The notes: generated by a model from the sequence alone, not told the origin. A stretch of DNA of 43,746 nucleotides from Nitrososphaerota archaeon (GCA_016871975.1 VHBM01000002.1:1-43746), one strand, 5' to 3'. Counted from the stretch's first letter, positions 24,474 through 33,017 are shown. Program-made: numbers and translations.

Positions 24474-25400
24474 ATGCAAGATGTTGATTTTTTCACACCA
24501 GATAATCTGCCAACTGAGATTCTTGCATATGATTCTGAGGTAAAACAGCTTGGCGTTGGTTCTGTTGGCAAGCTAGGATATTTATCACTTGGATTAAAAA
24601 GAGACCCACATAGTGGAAAAACTATAGTACAAGAACAAAGTTCTCATGTTCCTTTACTGACACAGCGTGCTATTTACTATGAGACAGAGCTTCCTTCCAT
24701 GGCATATCTTCAGATTGTTTCCCCATCAGGTGGGATACTGCAGGGTGACCGGTACAGGATGGATATCTCATTAAAAGAAAATGCGATAGCACATCTTACT
24801 ACACAGGGTGCAACAAGACTATACAAGATGGATTCAAACTTTGCAACACAGCTAGTCAATGTAACGGTTGGCGCGAATTGTTATCTAGAGTTTATTCCAG
24901 ACCAGATTATTCCATACAAGAACTCCAGATTCTATCAAAAAGTTTCACTTGATGTACATGAAAGCGCCTCAATGATTTACTCTGAAATCATTGTATCAGG
25001 GAGAACGGCAATGAACGAATCCTTTGAATATGATATTTGTTATCTAAAAACTGTAGCAAAAACTAAAGAAAATACTCGATTTGTAGACGTGGCAATGTTA
25101 GAGCCAAAAAAACAAAATCTCAATACTTTTGGCATACTTGGCAAGCAAACAGTTGTAGGCACTATATACATAATCACAAAAAGAGATTATGTGACAGAAC
25201 TGTGTGAGAAAATCAACTCTGACCTGCAAAATACAGCAAAAACTTCCTTTGGAGCATCAATTCTCCCTCATGATTCAGGAATACTAGTCAGATTGACAGG
25301 CAATTCTGCTTCAGATATCAGGGATGCAGTTTACGAGGTTGTTAAAATGACAAGAAAAAAGATTCTAAATGCTCCATTTACTGGAATTAGAAAAAACTAA
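24474..25400 (+). CDS. ureD: Urease accessory protein UreD (UreH)
   Basis: 308 residues, beta-rich. Hallmarks include the SPSGGILQGDRYRMDI stretch, AHLTTQGATRLYKM and LEFIPDQIIPYKNSRF, all typical of UreD/UreH. It forms the scaffold that binds apo-urease and channels nickel from UreG. It is the last gene of ureEFGD; an antiporter gene follows after 33 nt and could be in the same transcript. Confidence 0.94.
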   Translation: MQDVDFFTPDNLPTEILAYDSEVKQLGVGSVGKLGYLSLGLKRDPHSGKTIVQEQSSHVPLLTQRAIYYETELPSMAYLQIVSPSGGILQGDRYRMDISLKENAIAHLTTQGATRLYKMDSNFATQLVNVTVGANCYLEFIPDQIIPYKNSRFYQKVSLDVHESASMIYSEIIVSGRTAMNESFEYDICYLKTVAKTKENTRFVDVAMLEPKKQNLNTFGILGKQTVVGTIYIITKRDYVTELCEKINSDLQNTAKTSFGASILPHDSGILVRLTGNSASDIRDAVYEVVKMTRKKILNAPFTGIRKN

Positions 25401-25433
25401 AATGTTATTAGCTAAATTAGGTAAAATCCTTTA

Positions 25434-26750
25434 ATGCAAAATTTTTTTCTCCAGCTTGAAGGCTCTAGAGTTCAATCCACCATAAATGAAGAAATTTCAA
25501 ACGTAATAGAAAGAATAACGCCTGAACTGCCACATAACACATTCATCACAGATATGGCAATCATTATGATTCTAGCAGCAATTGTAACTCTGGCCTTTTT
25601 TAAAATCAGGCAGCCATTGATCATAGGTTATTTGTTTACAGGAATGTTAATTGGTCCACTATCACCACTGTGGACCTTACTATTGCCAGCTGATCCTTTT
25701 GAAACTGGTGCCGGCACATTGGGGATATTATCTGATGTATCTGTTCTGAATGTTTTTGCTGAAATTGGCATTATTTTATTGCTTTTTGTAATAGGTATAG
25801 AGTTTCCATATTCAAAAATCCGTGCTATTGGAAAAACAGCAATAGGAATTGGAACGTTAGGTCTTTTCTCAACATTAGGCTTGGTATTTTTTGCATCATC
25901 AATGCTTGGACTTGGCTTTATGGACTCACTTTTTCTTTCTGCAGCGTTATCAATTAGTAGTACTGCAATACTGATAAAAATTTTTGAAGACACCGGCGTG
26001 ATAAAAAGAGAATCATCAATTCTTGTTTTGGGAATTTTAATTGTTGAAGATGTAATTGCAGTCATTTTACTTGCCTCACTAGAATCAATCGCACTTGTAG
26101 ATGCAGTATCTATTGAAAGCGTTGCAGTAGTATCAGCTGTTGCTACAGCATTAATCATTGGAACATTTACTATTGGAACAAAAATAGTGCCAAAACTAAT
26201 TGACCGAGTTGCAAGTGCAGAAAACCGCGAGATCCTACTTCTTAGTGTTCTTGGCATTTGTTTTGGTTATGCATTATTTGCAAATGTTGTAGGATTATCT
26301 GTAGCAATTGGTGCATTTTTGGCAGGCGTTTTAGTGGCAGAATCAAAATCAGCCGAAGTCTCAAAGATAATCTCCAGTCCCATTAAGGACATGTTTGTTG
26401 CAATCTTTTTCGTATCTGTAGGCGCACTTATGGATATTAGCATGCTACAAAACTATATCGTAATTGCATTTGTATTGATTGCAGTTGCTATAGGAATGAA
26501 GTTTGGTGGAAACATGATTGGAAATCTATTATTTAGGCTAGACAAGGACAAATCACTACGTTCTGCATTTTCACTTGCAGCCCCCAGAGGCGAATTTTCA
26601 ATTGTGATTGTAAAGTCTGGTGTTGATCTTGGAGTTGTGAGTCCTTTTCTCTTTCCACTGATGGGAATGATTTCTATAATTACGGCATTTATCTCTCCAT
26701 TTTTAATAAAAGCTGGAGATAAAGTAATTCCAAAACTTGCAAAGGCATGA
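25434..26750 (+). CDS. Cation/proton antiporter, CPA2 (KefB/NhaS-like)
   Basis: 438 residues with about 12-13 membrane segments and a hydrophilic N-terminal segment (about 1-38). Family landmarks are QPLIIGYLFTGMLIGP, ALSISSTAILIKIFEDTG, LGILIVEDVIAVILLA, VAIGAFLAGVLVAES, the FFVSVGALMD segment, and the late APRGEFSIVIV. Only the membrane domain is present; no TrkA-N or TrkA-C domain follows. It would exchange Na+ or K+ for H+. Its position after the urease accessory genes would suit pH control during ammonia release, but this is inference. Confidence 0.9.
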   Translation: MQNFFLQLEGSRVQSTINEEISNVIERITPELPHNTFITDMAIIMILAAIVTLAFFKIRQPLIIGYLFTGMLIGPLSPLWTLLLPADPFETGAGTLGILSDVSVLNVFAEIGIILLLFVIGIEFPYSKIRAIGKTAIGIGTLGLFSTLGLVFFASSMLGLGFMDSLFLSAALSISSTAILIKIFEDTGVIKRESSILVLGILIVEDVIAVILLASLESIALVDAVSIESVAVVSAVATALIIGTFTIGTKIVPKLIDRVASAENREILLLSVLGICFGYALFANVVGLSVAIGAFLAGVLVAESKSAEVSKIISSPIKDMFVAIFFVSVGALMDISMLQNYIVIAFVLIAVAIGMKFGGNMIGNLLFRLDKDKSLRSAFSLAAPRGEFSIVIVKSGVDLGVVSPFLFPLMGMISIITAFISPFLIKAGDKVIPKLAKA

Positions 26751-26754
26751 GCTA

Positions 26755-27183
26755 ATGTCAAATAATGAACTAGAGAGATTATTATCCAAAACACACAAAG
26801 AAATTACGACATTTACTTTTAACAAAACCGAGGTTCCTTGCATAATATTTCCTGAAAAAAAATTTGAAGCAATTTTGGGAAGAATAGCTGGAAGGCCAGT
26901 CTCTGTTGATACTAATCTTAACATTTTGCAAGACGGCCTCGGCCATGTCTTTGTTGAGATTAATCTAACATTTTCACTAGGTGATATTAGCGAAAAAATT
27001 TTGCTTTATGCAAACGAGTCATTAGAATTTTTTGAGCTTCTTGCAAAAACTGCGATGCTTGCCTTGTCTTCACCACCTGAGCTTGGCAAGGAAAATATCT
27101 TTATGATTCAGCTACCAAGGCCAGAAAAGGCAGTTAATGCACTTATAATAATAAAAAAAGGCCTAGCTGAAGGCAAAAAATAG
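26755..27183 (+). CDS. Hypothetical soluble protein downstream of the antiporter
   Basis: 142 residues from the ATG at 26755 (MSNNELERLLSKTHKEI), 4 nt after the antiporter stop, so probably co-transcribed. It has an alternating beta pattern (TFTFNKTEVPCIIFPEKKFEAIL, GHVFVEINLTFSLGDI), then a helix (LEFFELLAKTAMLAL) and a Lys-rich C-terminus. No family was recognised. A regulatory partner of the antiporter is possible but unproven. Confidence 0.65.
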   Translation: MSNNELERLLSKTHKEITTFTFNKTEVPCIIFPEKKFEAILGRIAGRPVSVDTNLNILQDGLGHVFVEINLTFSLGDISEKILLYANESLEFFELLAKTAMLALSSPPELGKENIFMIQLPRPEKAVNALIIIKKGLAEGKK

Positions 27184-27191
27184 AAACAAAA

Positions 27192-27268
27192 TGGTGCGGT
27201 TGCCGGGATTTGAACCCGGGTCGCGGAATTGGCAATCCCGCATATTAACCAAGCTGTACTACAACCGC
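27192..27268 (-). tRNA. tRNA-Gly(GCC)
   Basis: A full cloverleaf on the minus strand: acceptor GCGGTTG/CAACCGC (27262-27268 with 27196-27202), anticodon stem CGGGA/TTCCG around loop TTGCCAA (anticodon GCC), and T arm with GGTTCAAAT. The discriminator base is A, and CCA is encoded directly after it (27192-27194). No intron. A TTTAATAG box lies about 28 nt upstream. Confidence 0.95.
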
Positions 27269-27382
27269 TTAATCGGTAAAGCCAAATATTCTCTATTAAA
27301 CTGTAATGAATTTACTTGATTTTAATATGACATAAGATGTTGCACTAAAAATAAAATAAAAAATTAGAAAAAGTTGTTTTGT

Positions 27383-28411
27383 TTACTGACCTGCGACTAC
27401 AGAGTAACTTACAGTAAATGGTTCAGTGTTTAGTGTGTGTACTGCGAGTGCATTACCAGCAAATTTCCATGTTCCAGCTGCGGATTCCTTGTCTACAAAT
27501 GTTAATGCAAACTTTGTCGTGCCATCTGGAGTCCATATTGCCTGGCCTGCGTCTTCACCTTCTGCTAGTGGACCATGTAGTGCTACTAGCTGAATTGGCT
27601 CAGATGCAGAATATGTCAAAAGACCGCTGTATGTTTTGTCACTTGGTGGCAAAATTATTGCAAGCTGATGTGTCTCATGACCAACTCCTGGATCTACCAT
27701 TGATGTGATTGTTCCAGTCTTTACTGTATCAGACATTTCTTTTTCCATATAGGAAACAGAATAGCTTACAGTAAATGGTTCAGTGTTTAGTGTGTGTACT
27801 GCGAGTGCATTACCTGTAAACATCCAGCTTCCCATAGCGGTTTCTGGATCAATAAAGGTAAGTGCAAACTTTGTCGTGCCATCTGGAGTCCATATTGCCT
27901 GGCCTGCGTCTTCACCTTCTGCTAATGGGCCATGTAGTGCTACTAGCTGAATTGGCTCGGATGCAGAATAGGAAAGTATTCCTTTGTATACATTGCTAGT
28001 TGGTGGCAAAATTATTGCAAGCTGATGTGTCTCATGACCAACTCCTGGATCTACCATTGATGTGATTGTTTCAGTGGTTGTTTTCCAGCCATGATCCATC
28101 TTTTTTTCCATTTTCTCTTCCATCTTTTCCTTCATCTTCTCTTCCATTTCTGGTGCAGCTTCTGGAGATTCCATTTCTTCTTCTACTGGAGCTTCTGGTT
28201 CCTCTTCAGGAGCTGTACCGCTCTTTACTTGTTGACGCATTTGTTCGCGTTCTGCTTCAGCATCAGGACCATTATTAGAGTCACAAATTTTATCTCCACA
28301 AATTCTTACTTGTGCAAATGCAGATGGAGCAGATTGTACTGCAAGTGATGTCGTTAGAAGTATTGTTATTGCAAACAATGTTACAAATTTTATGTGATTA
28401 ACTTTTGTCAT
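27383..28411 (-). CDS. Exported protein with two near-identical repeats
   Basis: 342 residues. A signal peptide (about 1-33, ending SAFAQ) is followed by a short Cys-containing stretch (ICGDKIC), a Glu/Met/Lys-rich low-complexity linker (about 60-105) and two tandem domains of 119-residue spacing (about 114-225 and 233-340). Each starts TITSMVDPGVGHETHQLAI and contains LVALHGPLAEGEDAGQAIW and NALAVHTLNTEPFTV. The domains look like beta sandwiches; the conserved His residues could bind metal. The two copies keep long identical DNA stretches, indicating recent duplication or gene conversion. It probably sits at the cell surface. No named family was recognised. Confidence 0.75.
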   Translation of the reverse strand: MTKVNHIKFVTLFAITILLTTSLAVQSAPSAFAQVRICGDKICDSNNGPDAEAEREQMRQQVKSGTAPEEEPEAPVEEEMESPEAAPEMEEKMKEKMEEKMEKKMDHGWKTTTETITSMVDPGVGHETHQLAIILPPTSNVYKGILSYSASEPIQLVALHGPLAEGEDAGQAIWTPDGTTKFALTFIDPETAMGSWMFTGNALAVHTLNTEPFTVSYSVSYMEKEMSDTVKTGTITSMVDPGVGHETHQLAIILPPSDKTYSGLLTYSASEPIQLVALHGPLAEGEDAGQAIWTPDGTTKFALTFVDKESAAGTWKFAGNALAVHTLNTEPFTVSYSVVAGQ

Positions 28412-28596
28412 TAAAAAGCGATTTAATAGTTATACAATAAAAACGATCTGATCGCTTATCGTATTATCTAAGCATGGTTGCTAGAAATCTTGTTTACTAG
28501 TAAGCAACAAAGCTGACCATATCTTATCAATAATTTTTCCAAATCATAATCATAAAAACACAAACAACTCAAACCAGAATAAACATCTGGGACAAA

Positions 28597-28698
28597 ATGG
28601 TTCATGCTTCCTTTAGAAAGGTAGTTGCCTTTGACCTATTATTTTTGGGTCTTGGCATAGCTATAGGAGCAGGAATCGGTGCATTCCTAGTAATCTAG
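28597..28698 (+). CDS. 33-aa single-pass membrane protein
   Basis: MVHASFRKVVAFDLLFLG to GAFLVI: a short basic N-terminus, one hydrophobic Gly-rich helix (about 11-33), then the stop. A T-rich tract follows. Such miniproteins are often subunits of respiratory or transport complexes, but there is no partner gene nearby. The frame has a good start and a codon pattern like its neighbours. Low-to-moderate support. Confidence 0.45.
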   Translation: MVHASFRKVVAFDLLFLGLGIAIGAGIGAFLVI

Positions 28699-28706
28699 GA
28701 ATCAAA

Positions 28707-28713
28707 TTTTTTT
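28707..28713 (+). terminator. T-tract terminator
   Basis: Seven T followed by a second run (TTTATTTTTG) just after the 33-aa gene. Archaeal termination needs only such T-runs. Confidence 0.4.
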
Positions 28714-28760
28714 ATTTTTGCTTAAGATTGTTTTTAATCCTGATTAATTCTATCAATGTG

Positions 28761-29033
28761 ATGGACAAAAGACTCAAAGAAAAGATGGAACAAAAAATAA
28801 GCGAGACTTTTGAAAACATCGATGAAATAAAACAGATTGTCAAGTCGTTAGTTGTACTTTCTGATAATACAAACTCATTTGGATTTGGAGTTGTTATAGG
28901 AAGGCTGTATAACTCATTTTATTACCAATCAAGAAGGATTCTAAAAAGGGATCCAACAAAGGAGGAATTTCTGGAATTTTTGGATATACTAAAACAAAGA
29001 CAACAAGAGTTTAGAAAAAAACTTAGATTATGA
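28761..29033 (+). CDS. Hypothetical helical protein
   Basis: 90 residues from the ATG at 28761 (MDKRLKEKMEQKISETF). Strongly charged helices flank a small hydrophobic middle (NSFGFGVVIGRLYNSFYY), with KRDPTKEEFLEFLDILKQ near the end. It is soluble; no domain was recognised. Its stop overlaps the convergent L10e stop by 6 nt. Confidence 0.6.
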   Translation: MDKRLKEKMEQKISETFENIDEIKQIVKSLVVLSDNTNSFGFGVVIGRLYNSFYYQSRRILKRDPTKEEFLEFLDILKQRQQEFRKKLRL

Positions 29034-29528
29034 TTTTTTTAATGGGATTACTTTGATAGTTGGGGTTCCAGATAATTTTACACATGCACTTTTTAGTGCC
29101 TTTTTTGCAGCATCAAGATGTTCCTTTTTTACAAACATCTCCATGACAACTTGACCTGCCTTTAGACGAGCTGCAAGACTTACTGCCTTTCCAAAGGCTC
29201 GACGCATTCCCTCTTGCAATCTGTCTGCTCCTGCTGTCGCAATCATTTTGTTTTCCCTTAAAAGAATGTGAGGATAAACACGTAATTTAGAAAAATAGCC
29301 TGTCTCGCCGGTGGTTTTTTCGATTAACTTGTTTGCTGCAAGCCTTGTTGATTCTAATGCCATATGGGTAACCTGAATTTTTTCATTTACTAAAAGCTGG
29401 ACACAATAATCATAGTCTCCCATCTGCCCGCCATTGAACTTGGCTATTTTGATCTGGGGCTTTCCTTTAATGAACTCCTTTCTTGTATATGGCTGTCCAT
29501 TTCCTCTTCGATAATTTGCACCGTGCAT
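29028..29528 (-). CDS. rpl10e: Large-subunit ribosomal protein L10e (uL16)
   Basis: 166 residues, normal for archaeal L10e. Landmarks: RRGNGQPYTRKEFI, GGQMGDYDYCVQLL, ESTRLAANK, YPHILLRENKMIATAGADRLQEGMR-type core, and GKAVSLAARLKAGQVV. It binds 23S rRNA near the A-site tRNA elbow. This is the archaeal/eukaryotic L10e type, strong evidence for the domain of life. It is single, divergent from endA. Confidence 0.96.
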   Translation of the reverse strand: MHGANYRRGNGQPYTRKEFIKGKPQIKIAKFNGGQMGDYDYCVQLLVNEKIQVTHMALESTRLAANKLIEKTTGETGYFSKLRVYPHILLRENKMIATAGADRLQEGMRRAFGKAVSLAARLKAGQVVMEMFVKKEHLDAAKKALKSACVKLSGTPTIKVIPLKKS

Positions 29529-29644
29529 AATATTTCCAGCTATTCCGAGTCAAAGGCCCATATTTTAACGGTTAACCATACATAACAAAACTAGGACACA
29601 AATCCAATTCATCCTTATATGGAAAATATTATCAAATTTACCAA

Positions 29645-30214
29645 ATGGAGCAAGATTCAGAACCTCAAGTAGAAGGCGTATTGGTAAAGGATCATACACT
29701 AATTATAAACAAGGAGATGAAAAACAGCCTTGAGCAAAAAGGCTATGGGGAAATAACACAGAAAAAATTTTTCCTAAAACCATTTGAATCGCTGTATCTG
29801 ATGTATTGCGATAAGCTAAAGCTGGAAGGAAAAAAGAAGATTGATTTTGATACCTTGCTTCAAACATGTATAAAACAGGATGAGGATGCACTAACAAAGT
29901 TTCTAATTTACCGCGACCTGAGAACTCGAGGCTATATAGTCAAAGATGGCTTTGGCTTTGGCTCTGACTTTAGAGTATATGATAGAGGGCACTTTGGAGA
30001 AAAGGGCGCAAAATATTTGATATTTGGTTTTAATGAAGGCAGGCAAGAAAAGATAGGCCAGCTGCAAAAAAAGATTGAAGAGATTACCCATATGGGAAAA
30101 GAGCCAATCGTTGCAGTAATAGAAAGAAGAGGCGAGGTAATCTATTATAAAATTTCTAGAATAAATTTTCTTGAAAACAAAGAAAACACTGAGCTTGAAA
30201 GTTTTAATTTCTAA
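29645..30214 (+). CDS. endA: tRNA-splicing endonuclease
   Basis: 189 residues. The C-terminal catalytic domain holds the Tyr-His-Lys triad: Tyr in DFRVYDRG, His in RGHFGEKGAKYLIF (about 117-130) and Lys in YYKISRI (about 172). The N-terminal domain is the usual small mixed fold with KFFLKPFESLYLMY. It cuts bulge-helix-bulge introns from pre-tRNAs. The single-domain length fits a homotetramer or a heteromer; if heteromeric, a second subunit would be encoded elsewhere. Confidence 0.93.
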   Translation: MEQDSEPQVEGVLVKDHTLIINKEMKNSLEQKGYGEITQKKFFLKPFESLYLMYCDKLKLEGKKKIDFDTLLQTCIKQDEDALTKFLIYRDLRTRGYIVKDGFGFGSDFRVYDRGHFGEKGAKYLIFGFNEGRQEKIGQLQKKIEEITHMGKEPIVAVIERRGEVIYYKISRINFLENKENTELESFNF

Positions 30215-30215
30215 C

Positions 30216-30881
30216 TTATCTTTGCAACCATTCTGCAGAATATTTTAAGAGGTTGCTTTTTGCAGCATATGCAAAATCATACACTTCCACAGTCTCTGTT
30301 TTGTTTTCCCACAGGTTTTCAAAATCCATGACTTTGGTCTCTACTCTACTTTTATCATTCCACGATGTAAAGACATCAATTGACTCAAAGTTTTTCTTTT
30401 CAGGATCAAATGTCTCATTTGATGTCCCAGTAAAGGCTACAACATCATCATTTTCGTCTCTGAAAACTCCAATATTTTCTGAAAAAGAACCATAGACTTT
30501 ATCAGAGTTTGGTATTGCAATTTTTAGTTTCAGCTTGTCATTTGTTATCATGTTTTGAAGAATCTGAATCTTTTTTTCATCAACCCCATCAATCTTTAAA
30601 GATGATTTTCCGTTTTGGAATACTTGAACTAGCAAATTAAGATCATATGTTCGAAATCTGTGTCCTGTGACCATTCTAATTTTTGGCTCGTTTTCAATAA
30701 ACTTTCTAAGGCCAAAATAAAAGTTGGTAAGACTTTTTACCGCAACATATTCTATTGCCCTGTCATATTCTATGCAATAGTAAAGACAGGGAATAAAAAA
30801 TTCTGAGACAAGATCGTCTCTATCGGATCTATACTGTTCCTTTAATGCAATGTCCCGTAGTCCCACACATGACAAACGCAT
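30216..30881 (-). CDS. Stand-alone PLD-like domain without its HxK residues
   Basis: 221 residues resembling the phospholipase-D-like N-terminal domain found on some DEAD/DEAH and restriction-type helicases: LRDIALKEQYRSDRDDL, VTGHRFRT, LKIAIPNSD, VVAFTGTSNET, IDVFTSWND and ENLWENKTETVEV. In those proteins the motif before IGxF reads HEK; here it is SEN, so the catalytic His and Lys are gone. No helicase follows: it ends after the domain, 2 nt from the convergent endA stop. It may be a binding-only remnant or an adapted protein. The C-terminal piece still fits the family, so the loss is not a simple frameshift. Confidence 0.65.
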   Translation of the reverse strand: MRLSCVGLRDIALKEQYRSDRDDLVSEFFIPCLYYCIEYDRAIEYVAVKSLTNFYFGLRKFIENEPKIRMVTGHRFRTYDLNLLVQVFQNGKSSLKIDGVDEKKIQILQNMITNDKLKLKIAIPNSDKVYGSFSENIGVFRDENDDVVAFTGTSNETFDPEKKNFESIDVFTSWNDKSRVETKVMDFENLWENKTETVEVYDFAYAAKSNLLKYSAEWLQR

Positions 30882-30965
30882 TTTTCTTATTTAAACAAGA
30901 ACAAGAATCATCTGACTAATCTTTGATACGCATTCAATATATAGCGACAGAAAAGCTTTGCAAGT

Positions 30966-31745
30966 ATGAACAAGACACTGATTGTCACACTGACAGCAAT
31001 AGTACTGGTACTTGCATTTGCTATAACACTTGTACCGCAAGAAAAGCAGGCAACAGCACAAGAGACAACACCATTTCCTTCACGGGAAAAGATAATCTCT
31101 GTTACAGGAACTGCAACAACTTCAGTCGAGCCTGATCTTTTACGAGTTCAGTTTGGAGTAGAAACGCAGGAAAAGACAGCAAAAGAGGCACTTGAGGCAA
31201 ACTCTAGTCAAATGACTGCAATTGTAGAAGCAATAAAAAAAATAGGCATAACAGAAGATGATCTTAGTACATCAAGCCTGAACATATACCCTGTCTATGA
31301 CAGCTATCAAGACAAGCTAACTGGTAGATACACACAGGAGCTAATTGGATACCGTGTTTCAAACATCTTGATGGTAGAAACAAGTCAGCTCTTACTTGCA
31401 GCAGATATTATAGATTCTGCGGTTGCAGCAGGTGCAAACAGAGTTGATTCTGTGTACTTTACACTATCGCCAGAAAAACAGCTTGAGACAAATGATAACC
31501 TCCTTGCAAAAGCAGTCTTGAATGCAAAATCAAAGGCAGAAAAGGCACTGACCCCCCTTGATCATAAAATAATAGGCGTCAAGGCCATTTCCTTATCTGA
31601 ATTTGGAATGCCTCCACCGATCCCATACTATGATAGTATGATGATGGCTGAGGGTGCAGCATTCAAGTCATCAACGCCAGTATTCTCATCAGACCAAGAA
31701 GTTTCTACCACAGCAAATGTGATATTTGTAATTGGTAGCAACTAA
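30966..31745 (+). CDS. Exported SIMPL (DUF541) protein
   Basis: 259 residues with a signal peptide or anchor (about 1-32). Then follows the SIMPL domain: ISVTGTATTSVEPDLLRVQFGVETQ, DLSTSSLNIYPVYDSY, GYRVSNILMVET and the long helix VLNAKSKAEKAL. The domain forms oligomeric assemblies outside the membrane; its role in prokaryotes is mostly unknown, with links to stress and channel-like complexes. It is followed by T-rich DNA and is convergent with the next gene. Confidence 0.85.
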   Translation: MNKTLIVTLTAIVLVLAFAITLVPQEKQATAQETTPFPSREKIISVTGTATTSVEPDLLRVQFGVETQEKTAKEALEANSSQMTAIVEAIKKIGITEDDLSTSSLNIYPVYDSYQDKLTGRYTQELIGYRVSNILMVETSQLLLAADIIDSAVAAGANRVDSVYFTLSPEKQLETNDNLLAKAVLNAKSKAEKALTPLDHKIIGVKAISLSEFGMPPPIPYYDSMMMAEGAAFKSSTPVFSSDQEVSTTANVIFVIGSN

Positions 31746-31749
31746 CTCT

Positions 31750-31760
31750 TTTTTATTTTT
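31750..31760 (+). terminator. T-tract terminator
   Basis: T6-A-T4 immediately after the SIMPL gene stop, a typical archaeal terminator; it slightly overlaps the stop of the convergent gene. Confidence 0.35.
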
Positions 31761-32067
31761 AATAATCAATTTTTTTAATTCTTACCTGGCTTCCCTTTGT
31801 TTCAAGGAAGTGTCCTAGAAAATTCTTTAGCTGTTCTGCTATTCTGTACCCCAACGCACCTTCCAACATGCCTGTTTTTTCGATTATATCCGACAGCTCT
31901 GAGCTTATCTGAAGACTAAAAAAAGTCCATCCGGCCTTTGTAAATGGTTCACCTATCTCATATCCATCTTTAACATTGCAAATATTTTCAAGCTCTGTCA
32001 TTGCTTTTTTTACTAGCTCTATTTCTTGGTCATATCTTCTGGTACTTAGCTCAAATAACGGCTTCAT
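31759..32067 (-). CDS. Hypothetical protein
   Basis: 102 residues from the ATG at 32067 (MKPLFELSTRRYDQEIELV); a GTG at 32076 is less likely because ATTATAAT is centred 28 nt from the ATG. It is soluble alpha/beta, with GWTFFSLQISSELSDII and AEQLKNFLGHFLETKGSQVRI. No family was recognised. The C-terminus is basic (RIKKIDY). Confidence 0.6.
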   Translation of the reverse strand: MKPLFELSTRRYDQEIELVKKAMTELENICNVKDGYEIGEPFTKAGWTFFSLQISSELSDIIEKTGMLEGALGYRIAEQLKNFLGHFLETKGSQVRIKKIDY

Positions 32068-32267
32068 CTTTAACACATGAACATTAGCTACATTATAATC
32101 TAGTTCATTAGAATGTGAACCAGATTTTCAACTTTGATCTTATTTGATCACATAAAAATTATGAAAACTCTAGTTTATGATCTAAACTTTTTGATATCTG
32201 TATTATTAATCAAATATTTGACAAATTACATTACATTGCAAAAATGTCTGATTAATATTAGCCATAA

Positions 32268-32414
32268 ATGGGTGTGGAATATTCTAAGATGATTAATTTC
32301 TACAAGTACCTAAAATGCCCTGACTGCCAGGAATCAGGCTTGTACTGCAAAAAGCATAAAGGCGAGGTAGAAAAAATACTGGCAGAAAATGGGCTAGTAC
32401 ATGGAAATTCTTGA
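32268..32414 (+). CDS. 48-aa zinc-binding-type protein
   Basis: Contains YLKCPDCQESGLYCKKHKG: a CxxC pair followed by CxxH, a probable zinc site. An internal ATG at 32289 is an alternative start. The end overlaps the GIY-YIG-like gene by 14 nt, implying translational coupling and possibly a two-subunit protein. TTAATATT-type DNA lies upstream. No homologue is recognised. Confidence 0.5.
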   Translation: MGVEYSKMINFYKYLKCPDCQESGLYCKKHKGEVEKILAENGLVHGNS

Positions 32415-32721
32415 CGAGAAGGTTCACCTCTGGCTTGAAAGTACGAGGTTTGTAAAAGCCAAGTCCGGTGTGTATGTCCTTTATGATAAAAAACTAGAGG
32501 TAATTTACATTGGAGAAAGTGACAATCTTCAGAATGAATTTGCAAACTATGTTGACACAAACTTTGAGAACAATCCTTGTAAACAAAAAACGCATGCCTA
32601 TCAAAGAACGTTTATGACAGATCCACACGAGAAAAAAATCCAGCTCTTAGATGAATACAAGAAAAAGCATGGAAATATTCCCTGCTGTAATCTTGACATT
32701 GACTCAATAATTGTCACTTAA
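32401..32721 (+). CDS. GIY-YIG-like nuclease-fold protein
   Basis: 106 residues. SGVYVLYDKKLEVIYIGESDNLQ matches the GIY-YIG core (VYV then YIG, with a spacing of about 11 residues) and its following helix (FANYV). The usual catalytic Arg is not obvious, and the conserved Glu may be shifted. The C-terminal part contains HEKKIQLLDEYKK and a CC pair. GIY-YIG folds occur in UvrC, homing and restriction nucleases. This small form may be a DNA-repair or defence nuclease, or an inactive binding protein. Confidence 0.6.
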   Translation: MEILDEKVHLWLESTRFVKAKSGVYVLYDKKLEVIYIGESDNLQNEFANYVDTNFENNPCKQKTHAYQRTFMTDPHEKKIQLLDEYKKKHGNIPCCNLDIDSIIVT

Positions 32722-32797
32722 GTACGTCACTCTGTCAAGACTAGATAAAAAATTCTTTAGATGTAAAACAAGACTTGTTTTGGTTTTTTTATCACGA

Positions 32798-32935
32798 TTA
32801 ATGGCTATGTCCGCAACCACAGGAATCATGACCCGAGTGAGTCTCTTGTTCCTTACCCACACATCTAGAACACTTGTTTGAGCCAGTAGGAGAAAAGAAT
32901 CCAATCCCACACACTACACATTTCATACTTGTCAT
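32798..32935 (-). CDS. 45-aa Cys/His-rich metal-binding-type protein
   Basis: MTSMKCVVCGIGFFSPTG to GCGHSH. Four Cys as two CxxC pairs (CVVC, CSRC) form a zinc ribbon of normal spacing, and the tail SGHDSCGCGHSH adds four more potential ligands, resembling a metal-handling tail. A second ATG at 32926 would also keep all Cys. Small and soluble. It is one of several tiny Cys-rich genes here and the only coding candidate between 32722 and 33017. Confidence 0.55.
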   Translation of the reverse strand: MTSMKCVVCGIGFFSPTGSNKCSRCVGKEQETHSGHDSCGCGHSH

Positions 32936-33017
32936 ACATGAATTCACTTGTACCTGTATTTATCTGGTCTGATTATGATTAGCTAAACACAACCTTGCTA
33001 TTTGTACCACAATAAAG

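Noticed and set aside
25628..26257. Long open frame (209 codons) on the minus strand.
   Set aside because: It lies wholly inside the antiporter gene, which has clear family motifs; its composition is that of a mirrored frame.
32704..32910. 68-codon frame on the minus strand.
   Set aside because: Overlaps the Cys-rich 45-aa frame, which has metal-site spacing and a better start; this one has no such pattern.
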